Positions 6,694-11,427 of a stretch of 11,427 bases of DNA are shown here, piece after piece (within the stretch, counting starts at the first letter, position 1; each line of letters begins with the position of its first letter). This stretch comes from an uncultured Bacillaceae bacterium (GTDB taxonomy: Bacteria; Bacillota; Bacilli; Bacillales; Cytobacillaceae). The translations under genes were made by a program, and so were the position numbers. The stretch spans positions 1 to 11,427 of the forward strand of contig CALKIU010000155.1 of assembly GCA_937995745.1 (NCBI GenBank), read 5' to 3'. The notes below the pieces were generated by a model. It did no database searches. It saw only the letters and a list, made by a program, of their open reading frames with translations, and was not told where the DNA came from.

Positions 6694-7262
6694 GGCATTT
6701 GCCAACGCCTTGGAATCAAAAGAACATTCTTCAAGGAAAAAGGGATCTCGACATTTGTCCGCCTTCGCGGGAAATGTTGCAAAAGATAAAACAAAATAAA
6801 CAATTCATCAAACAAAGAGAACCTTTTGATCACATACTTGCCAGCACCCTCAAACGGACATTGCAAACCGCCGTCCTTTACGGCTGCGAACCGGAAAGAG
6901 AACCGCTCCTCGATGAGTTTGATTTCGGACCGTATGAAGGGAAACCGAAACGTCTCCTTCTCAAAAAACACAAAGATGATTGGTTCCATCACCCGCTAAA
7001 AATTACGTTCGGTGAAGGGATCCCCGCTTTGCAAAAACGGATTTCATCCTTTTTGGAAAAATACTCATCGGCATCCAGTCTCTTATTATTCAGCCACGGC
7101 ACATGGACGAGGGCGCTCCTTTCTTATTGCCGCTGCGGCCACCTCAACAACATGAACAAATTCTCCATAAAAAACAATGATTGTATCGCCTTGGAGTATT
7201 TCCCCGGCCGGCAAAAAAGGGAAAACGGAGGTTTCAGCCGTGTCAGGACAACTGACTTATGA
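6675..7262 (+). CDS. Histidine phosphatase (phosphoglycerate-mutase-like) superfamily protein
   Basis: A 195-aa cytosolic protein with all core catalytic residues of the branch-1 histidine phosphatases: R7-H8 in the N-terminal VRHLPTPWN motif (H8 the phospho-acceptor), R61 in STLKRTLQTA, the acid E81 in EFDFGPYEG, and H141 in SHG. The usual RHG is RHL, a variant seen in some family members. The ATG at 6675 has GGAGG about 8 nt upstream (inside comA), and the start overlaps comA by 19 nt. The 3' end overlaps the reductase gene by 23 nt, so all three genes look translationally coupled. The context between phosphosulfolactate synthase and sulfite-producing reductase suggests that it dephosphorylates phosphosulfolactate, the step ComB performs elsewhere. 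Catalytic competence is seen; the substrate is inferred. The last 20 residues are polar and Arg-rich, perhaps an unstructured tail. Confidence 0.85.
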   Translation: MQIVIVRHLPTPWNQKNILQGKRDLDICPPSREMLQKIKQNKQFIKQREPFDHILASTLKRTLQTAVLYGCEPEREPLLDEFDFGPYEGKPKRLLLKKHKDDWFHHPLKITFGEGIPALQKRISSFLEKYSSASSLLLFSHGTWTRALLSYCRCGHLNNMNKFSIKNNDCIALEYFPGRQKRENGGFSRVRTTDL

Positions 7263-7953
7263 GAACTGGGATCAAGAAAAAGTCAGGCAAATTCTTGAAC
7301 AACATTCTGACTATCTGGAAATCTTAAAATGGGCCCTCGAACACTATCATGATGAAATCATTTACGCCTGCAGCTTTGGGGCGGAAGGCATGGTCATGCT
7401 CGACATCCTCAGTAAACTGCCCCGGAGCGCGCCTGTCATCTTCCTTGATACCGGGCTTCACTTTCCCGAAACGTATCAACTCATTGAAAAAGCAAAAAGA
7501 CGCTACCCATCCTTAAAAATATCGATGGTCAAGCCAAAACTGACGCTGGAAGAACAAAAAGCCCGCTACGGGGACAGCCTGTGGAAAAAAAATCCCGATC
7601 TTTGCTGCCATATCAGGAAAGTTCTCCCCATGCAAGATGCATTAAAAAACGCCAAAGCCTGGATATCCGGCTTGAGAAGAGAGCAATCACCGTCAAGAAA
7701 AAATATTCAATTTATCAACAGAGATGAAAAGTTTAAAAAAATCAAAATATGCCCCCTGATTCATTGGACTTGGGAAGATATATTAACCTACATCCGGCTT
7801 CACAAACTTCCCTACAACCCATTGCACGACCGGGGCTATCCCAGCATCGGATGCGCACCGTGCACACGTCCGGTCTCAGACGGGGAAGATTTCCGGGCGG
7901 GACGCTGGTCCGGCCACAATAAAACGGAATGCGGACTGCATGGAAACGAATGA
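7240..7953 (+). CDS. cysH: APS/PAPS reductase, Fe-S type (CysH/YitB family)
   Basis: A 237-aa thioredoxin-dependent reductase that converts adenylylsulfate (and perhaps PAPS) to sulfite. Nucleotide-binding loop SFGAEG (45-50), DTG (70-72), SGLRREQSPSR (143-153), and the ECGLH catalytic motif with C231 (230-234). It carries C122-C123 in LCCHIRK and C205/C208 in GCAPC, the four ligands of the [4Fe-4S] cluster that mark APS-using enzymes as against cluster-free PAPS reductases. The GTG at 7240 is chosen from GGAGG (7227-7231) with 8-nt spacing; the frame is open 21 codons further upstream, but that part overlaps the phosphatase and has no family match. In the operon it supplies sulfite directly to ComA. 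No sulfite reductase or ATP sulfurylase is in the window, which favours a role in sulfonate synthesis rather than cysteine synthesis, as for B. subtilis YitB. Confidence 0.95.
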   Translation: MSGQLTYENWDQEKVRQILEQHSDYLEILKWALEHYHDEIIYACSFGAEGMVMLDILSKLPRSAPVIFLDTGLHFPETYQLIEKAKRRYPSLKISMVKPKLTLEEQKARYGDSLWKKNPDLCCHIRKVLPMQDALKNAKAWISGLRREQSPSRKNIQFINRDEKFKKIKICPLIHWTWEDILTYIRLHKLPYNPLHDRGYPSIGCAPCTRPVSDGEDFRAGRWSGHNKTECGLHGNE

Positions 7954-7994
7954 GCGACCGGGAGCTTTAAAAAATGGTAAAATCTTCCTATGAC

Positions 7995-8021
7995 AAAAAA
8001 ATACATGGCTTGAATAAGCCA
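7995..8021 (-). terminator. Distal terminator of the YitE-like gene
   Basis: On the minus strand TGGCTT-ATTC-AAGCCA (8006-8021) forms a perfect 6-bp hairpin, followed after four bases by seven T residues (7995-8001). It lies behind another minus-strand terminator. On the plus strand it lacks a U-tract, so no clear terminator for the cysH operon is seen. Confidence 0.5.
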
Positions 8022-8070
8022 ACTCGTTTCATGATATATAAACACCACAACGCCGAACACAATAAATGAG

Positions 8071-8090
8071 AAAAGCCCGCAAATCCGGGC
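8071..8090 (-). terminator. Proximal terminator of the YitE-like gene
   Basis: On the minus strand GCCCG (8086-8090) pairs with CGGGC (8075-8079) around a 6-nt loop and is followed by TTTT-C-T (8071-8074 and beyond). It sits 54 nt after the stop codon. The U-tract is short. Confidence 0.6.
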
Positions 8091-8143
8091 AAACAACATC
8101 CTTCCCGAGGGCAACAAGCTGCGGTTTGCGGCCGGCGAAACGG

Positions 8144-8761
8144 TCATTTTTTCCGCCAATGGAAAGCCAATGACTTCCAATGATTGAATTGGATCTGGTA
8201 TAAAAAGTCAATCAATTGTGTGGACAACAACTGACAAATGACCGCATAGACGATGATTTTATAATCAATAGCAACAGCCGCCAGCAAAAAAACGGTCAAA
8301 TTGATGCCGAGCAAAACTTTTCCCGGATTCCATCCCTTCGCTGAAGCGATCATCAAAGCGGGGATTACCATCCCTCCGCTTGAAGCCCCGGAACGAATCA
8401 AAAGACCGACTCCGAAGCCGAAAATGACCGCTCCCGCCACCAAATCAACCAACAAATGCACATGCGGAACATACAACCAGTTGGAGAGCAAGCTTACTGT
8501 CAATGACGTAACAGCAACTGCAAAAATCGTCCTCAACGTCCACGAATGGCCAAAGTATTTTACGGCAAAAAACAAAAAGGCAACATTTGTTATCCAAAGA
8601 GCCAATCCGTGCGGAATATTAAACCAATGATTCAGCAATACAGCCACTCCGGCAGCCCCTCCGGATGGTATGGAATGGGGAAATAAAAAAACCGCCATAG
8701 CAAACCCTTGCACGATTGCCCCAAACAGCAAACCCAAAAAAAGAAGCAACTTTCTTTTCAT
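8144..8761 (-). CDS. YitE-like membrane protein (YitT family, short form)
   Basis: A 205-aa integral membrane protein with about six hydrophobic segments (roughly residues 4-27, 31-48, 52-71, 77-98, 103-123 and 148-180). The N-terminal region with FPHSIPSGGAAGVAVLLN and the later GLLIRSGASSGGMVIPALM repeat the Ser/Gly-rich pattern of the YitT/UPF0750 family. Full-length YitT proteins are about 280 aa with a C-terminal cytosolic DUF2179 domain; this one stops before it, like the shorter members. The function of the family is unknown, probably transport. The ATG at 8761 follows AGGGGATGAA, an acceptable ribosome binding site. It converges on the sulfolactate operon; B. subtilis has yitE beside yitD, which supports the YitE assignment and a shared neighbourhood, though not a proven shared role. 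Confidence 0.85.
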   Translation of the reverse strand: MKRKLLLFLGLLFGAIVQGFAMAVFLFPHSIPSGGAAGVAVLLNHWFNIPHGLALWITNVAFLFFAVKYFGHSWTLRTIFAVAVTSLTVSLLSNWLYVPHVHLLVDLVAGAVIFGFGVGLLIRSGASSGGMVIPALMIASAKGWNPGKVLLGINLTVFLLAAVAIDYKIIVYAVICQLLSTQLIDFLYQIQFNHWKSLAFHWRKK

Positions 8762-8836
8762 TTCATCCCCTGGATATCTTTTTAAATTTCACATCTCCTG
8801 CCCTTTTCTCCTTGTCCATTTTATGAAACGGCAAAA

Positions 8837-8873
8837 CACATTATGTGGACATTTTCTTTATCACAACATGTGA
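8837..8873. repeat. Paired palindromes CACA-N3-TGTG
   Basis: CACA-TTA-TGTG (8837-8847) and TCACA-ACA-TGTGA (8861-8873) are two inverted repeats with the same arms and 3-bp centres, centred 25 bp apart. They overlap the -10 and -35 of the proposed YitE promoter, as tandem repressor operators would. I cannot name the regulator. Confidence 0.45.
8838..8866 (-). promoter_or_regulatory. Possible promoter of the YitE-like gene
   Basis: On the minus strand TTGTGA (plus 8861-8866) and TAATGT (plus 8838-8843) are separated by 17 bp. The -35 is 4/6 and the -10 only 3/6. It lies about 77 bp before the ATG and coincides with the paired palindromes described separately. Confidence 0.3.
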
Positions 8874-8954
8874 ACATACGAACAATTCATGTAACTGCAA
8901 AGTTTGAGAAAAATCCTTCCTATGTAGATTTCAAGGGATGAAAACGGCATGTTT

Positions 8955-8972
8955 GCACAACTGACATTGTGC
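8955..8972. repeat. Inverted repeat GCACAA-N6-TTGTGC
   Basis: A perfect 6-bp inverted repeat with a 6-bp centre, in the intergenic region between the YitE-like gene and psiE. It is related in arm sequence (CACA/TGTG) to the pair at 8837-8873 and could be a third, more widely spaced binding site, or a chance hairpin. There is no U-tract. Confidence 0.3.
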
Positions 8973-9312
8973 CCGTGTCTTTTTGACATTTTGAGTCGAT
9001 TTCAAGACACTTCCGGTTTGCGGAGAAAAGCATGCTGTTCATTTCCATATTCAACAATTTTTCGTTAAAATTCGGGCTGTCTTTACGATACACTTATCTT
9101 AGAAGACATTATGACGAAAGAAGGAAACCATTTATCCCTTTAGACTTCAAAAATTCCAATTTATGAACAGGAGAAACCGGTTTTCTGCAAAGAATCTTCC
9201 CCGCAAATGCACAAAACGGCCGCGAAATTTTTTTCTAAACCAACGACTTCTTTCGCCAAAAACTGCGCCATTCACCAATGGCAAATTCTTCATTCAACCG
9301 GGAGGCGATCCG

Positions 9313-9741
9313 ATGAAACAAAAAAGCAAGTTCACCGCAAACATAAAAATCGACAACATATTCCAGCAAGTATTGAACATTTCCTTGATTGTATTAAGCA
9401 TCATTCTGTCCGGACTATTAATCAAAGAGGTTTTCCATTTGATCTCTCTGGCTTTTTTTGCCGAAGGAAAACAAGCGCACATCGAACTTTTGGAAAGCAT
9501 TCTCGTCTTCTTTCTGTACTTTGAATTTATAGCCATGGCCGTCAAGTATTTTCGCGAAAACTATCATTTCCCCCTTCGCTATTTCATGTATATAGGTATT
9601 ACCGCAATGATACGGCTTATCGTTGTCGACCATGACGATGCCAGGCAAACTTTGCTGTATACTTTTTGTATTTTGGTGCTCGTCATCAGCTACATACTCA
9701 TTACGTTCAGGGACGCAAAAAGAAGGGAAACCCGCCAATAA
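9313..9741 (+). CDS. psiE: PsiE family membrane protein
   Basis: A 142-aa membrane protein of the phosphate-starvation-inducible PsiE family. It has four hydrophobic segments (about residues 19-41, 59-79, 86-104 and 112-133), with polar charged loops and a basic C-terminus. Family-typical features are the helix with LLIKEVFHL, the EFIAMAVKYF region (about 70-79), and the basic Arg and acidic VVDHDDAR near the third helix. Its molecular role is not established. The ATG at 9313 is preferred over an in-frame ATG at 9163 because GGGAGG (9300-9305) lies 7 nt upstream and the extra 50 residues are basic and unlike the family. No PhoP-box array is evident upstream, so phosphate control is not supported here. 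No clear terminator follows. The 242 bp to the next gene hold only A/T-rich sequence. Confidence 0.85.
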   Translation: MKQKSKFTANIKIDNIFQQVLNISLIVLSIILSGLLIKEVFHLISLAFFAEGKQAHIELLESILVFFLYFEFIAMAVKYFRENYHFPLRYFMYIGITAMIRLIVVDHDDARQTLLYTFCILVLVISYILITFRDAKRRETRQ

Positions 9742-9983
9742 TTTCCCGTTTAAAAAATTCACTCTTTTTTATAAAATAATGTAAACATTCCTAAATTCTA
9801 CCGATATTAAAAGTGCCGGCAAACTTATTGTGCGAACAGTTACAAAAGTTGCTTTTTTCAATCGATCATCCGTTATTTCTTCAAAAAACTGTCTCTTTTT
9901 TTTCAATTATTTTCAAACTTTCCCGAATTATCCGTTTTACACTAGAAGTAAGGAGAGGTTTCGGGTAAAAGGAGGGAACCGGG

Positions 9984-11378
9984 ATGGAAACTGAAAGCAT
10001 GAACGAAAATAAAAACAGGAAAAATCACCCGTTCCAGAAACCGCCAAACCATTCAGATCAGAACGAAAAAGCAAGACTGAATAATCAAACTACTGGCATT
10101 GACCCTGAACAAGCATTAATCAACGAAAAAACAGTTTACGCCGTCAACCAATCAATGAACGTTGTCCATACAGATGTCAACGGCTACGTATTGTACGGCA
10201 ATCAAAATATTTACGATTTGACTTTATACAAGCCCGAAGAACTGCTCGGAAAACACACGCGGATCTTTAACGCAGGCTACCATCCGAAAGAATTCTTTAA
10301 AGATCTGTGGGACACCATTTTGTCGGGCAAAATTTGGAGAGGGGATATTAAAAACCGCCGCAAAGACGGAAAAATTATATGGGTCAGGCTGATCATCACC
10401 CCTCTTTTGGACGAAAACGGAAAACCCTACCAATTTATCGCCTTGAAGGAAGATATTACCGAGAAAAAAGAGATAGAGTACCAGCTGGCCAAAAAAGATA
10501 AACAATTAAGTGCTTTGACAAGCAATTCACATGATATTATCGGAATTATGAACAAAGACGGAGTTATTGTTTACACAAATCCCGCTTTTGAAAGAGTGCT
10601 CGGATATCCGGTTTCAGAAGTCATCAACTCCAATATTAAAGATTACCTCGCTGAAGAAGAAACCGATATGGAACTGAACTTTTTTAAGAAAATTATGGAT
10701 AATCCGAATGATCCGATCCACTACCAAACACGTTTTAAGCACAAAGACGGCACATGCAGATGGTGTGAAGCAGTCTTTTCCAATTATTTGGAAGATCCTT
10801 ACATCCAAGGGATTGTTTTTAATATCCGTGATTATACAAAACAAAAAGAAGCGAACGATATTATCAAACACCTGGCCAATTACGATTATTTAACCGGTTT
10901 GCCAAACCGGCGCCATTTTGAAAATCAACTGGAAAAAACGCTGCAAAAAGCCAAAGAAAACAACGAAAACATTGCCATTTTTTACATCGACTTGGACGGA
11001 TTTAAAGACATAAATGATACGTACGGACATGAAACGGGAGATATACTGCTAAAATTTGCCGGTCAAAGGATTTCCTGCGTATTCAAGGAAAGAGGCTTCA
11101 TCGGCAGAATTGGCGGCGATGAGTTTTTAGGCTTTGTTCCAAACCTGGCCGACCAAAACGAAGCTTTGGAACTCGCTGATGCATTAATAGAAAAGTTTAA
11201 TAAACCGTTCTTTATCCATGAACATAAAATAGACATGACAGCGAGCATCGGTATTTGCTTTTACCCTGAATCGGGCGAAGACATGAGAACGCTGTTGCGA
11301 AACGCCGACGCAGCCATGTATGAGGCAAAGAGAAAAGGAAAAAACATTTATAAAATATTCAAAATATGCCAAAACTAA
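9984..11378 (+). CDS. PAS-PAS-GGDEF diguanylate cyclase
   Basis: A 464-aa cytosolic signalling protein that makes cyclic di-GMP from two GTP. A polar, Asn/Lys-rich N-terminal stretch (1-45) precedes PAS1 (about 50-158), PAS2 (about 175-287) and a GGDEF domain (about 295-458). PAS1 contains FNAGYHPKEFFKDLW and IWRGDIKNRRKDGKIIWV, a pattern of the Aer-type redox PAS domains, which suggests flavin or another cofactor. The cyclase has DYLTGLPNRR (301-310), DLDGFKDIND (336-345) and an intact GGDEF (377-381), so it should be active. The RxxD inhibitory I-site is KERG (368-371) instead. There is no EAL domain, transmembrane segment or signal peptide. The ATG at 9984 follows AAAAGGAGGG (9967-9976) with 7-nt spacing. 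It is monocistronic here. Confidence 0.95.
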   Translation: METESMNENKNRKNHPFQKPPNHSDQNEKARLNNQTTGIDPEQALINEKTVYAVNQSMNVVHTDVNGYVLYGNQNIYDLTLYKPEELLGKHTRIFNAGYHPKEFFKDLWDTILSGKIWRGDIKNRRKDGKIIWVRLIITPLLDENGKPYQFIALKEDITEKKEIEYQLAKKDKQLSALTSNSHDIIGIMNKDGVIVYTNPAFERVLGYPVSEVINSNIKDYLAEEETDMELNFFKKIMDNPNDPIHYQTRFKHKDGTCRWCEAVFSNYLEDPYIQGIVFNIRDYTKQKEANDIIKHLANYDYLTGLPNRRHFENQLEKTLQKAKENNENIAIFYIDLDGFKDINDTYGHETGDILLKFAGQRISCVFKERGFIGRIGGDEFLGFVPNLADQNEALELADALIEKFNKPFFIHEHKIDMTASIGICFYPESGEDMRTLLRNADAAMYEAKRKGKNIYKIFKICQN

Positions 11379-11415
11379 ACATTTTTCCCGGATTCTTTTT
11401 CCGGGAAAAATGTTT
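11377..11415. repeat. Long perfect inverted repeat after the cyclase gene
   Basis: Arms of 15 bp (11377-11391 and 11401-11415, AAACATTTTTCCCGG and its complement) around a 9-nt T-rich loop, starting at the cyclase stop codon. It would make a strong RNA hairpin and probably ends or protects the transcript. It lacks a U-tract after the stem, so it is not a textbook intrinsic terminator. The window ends 12 nt later. Confidence 0.55.
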
Positions 11416-11427
11416 CCATTTGAATTC

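Larger units (their letters stand above)
8762..9312. other. Divergent intergenic region, 551 bp
   Basis: This lies between the divergent YitE-like and psiE genes. Its left part holds the proposed promoter and palindromes. From about 8980 to 9300 I see no convincing gene. A TTGACA at about 8980 lacks a fitting -10. A 10-bp palindrome AAACCGGTTT occurs at 9174-9183. The frame of psiE is open from an ATG at 9163, but that start has no ribosome binding site. No clear psiE promoter was found. Confidence 0.5.

Noticed and set aside
7836..8180. Minus-strand open frame with a hydrophobic stretch (membrane-protein-like)
   Set aside because: It overlaps the ends of the YitE-like gene and of cysH, contains both minus-strand terminators, and has no ribosome binding site.
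9065..9099. PhoP-box-like direct repeats upstream of psiE
   Set aside because: TTAAAA, TTTACG and TTATCT are irregularly spaced (17 and 12 bp) and match poorly.
9163..9312. Separate basic peptide or longer PsiE start
   Set aside because: It has no ribosome binding site, a composition unlike the family, and a strong site right before the ATG at 9313.

Overview
The window looks like chromosomal DNA of an endospore-forming member of the Bacillaceae (Firmicutes). The signs are strong AGGAGG-type ribosome binding sites with ATG, GTG and TTG starts, moderately low GC with A-rich coding, and a gene set with close Bacillus counterparts: a KinB-type sporulation kinase, IlvD, phosphosulfolactate synthase, a YitE/YitT-family membrane protein and PsiE. 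The species cannot be named from the sequence. No tRNA, rRNA, CRISPR array, transposase or phage gene was seen.

Layout. At 1-414 (minus) is the 5' part of a MaoC-like hot-dog-fold gene that runs off the left edge. Between it and the next gene, the minus strand carries a promoter-like sequence and a clear intrinsic terminator with no protein gene between them, so a small RNA of about 90 nt is proposed. At 740-1996 (plus) is a 5-TM LYT-type histidine kinase resembling KinB, followed by a terminator. At 2350-4029 (plus) is ilvD, with a possible structured leader and its own terminator. At 4106-5682 (minus) are a small acidic protein of unknown function and an MFS exporter. At 5923-7953 (plus) is a tight three-gene operon with overlapping ends: phosphosulfolactate synthase, a histidine-phosphatase-superfamily protein, and an APS/PAPS reductase of the Fe-S type. 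At 8144-8761 (minus) is a YitE-like membrane protein with two tandem terminators behind it and paired palindromes at its promoter. At 9313-9741 (plus) is PsiE. At 9984-11378 (plus) is a PAS-PAS-GGDEF diguanylate cyclase, ending in a long inverted repeat at the right edge.

How the genes work together. The central operon reads as a sulfonate-making cassette. CysH-type reductase yields sulfite, ComA/YitD adds sulfite to phosphoenolpyruvate to make phosphosulfolactate, and a phosphatase would release sulfolactate, a compound known from Bacillus spores. The usual phosphatase, ComB, is not in the window; a catalytically complete histidine phosphatase sits translationally coupled in its place. The divergent MFS protein and the convergent YitE-like protein recall the B. 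subtilis yitA-G neighbourhood as I remember it. This is the most interesting system in the window. The rest is ordinary housekeeping and signalling: branched-chain amino acid synthesis, sporulation sensing and c-di-GMP.
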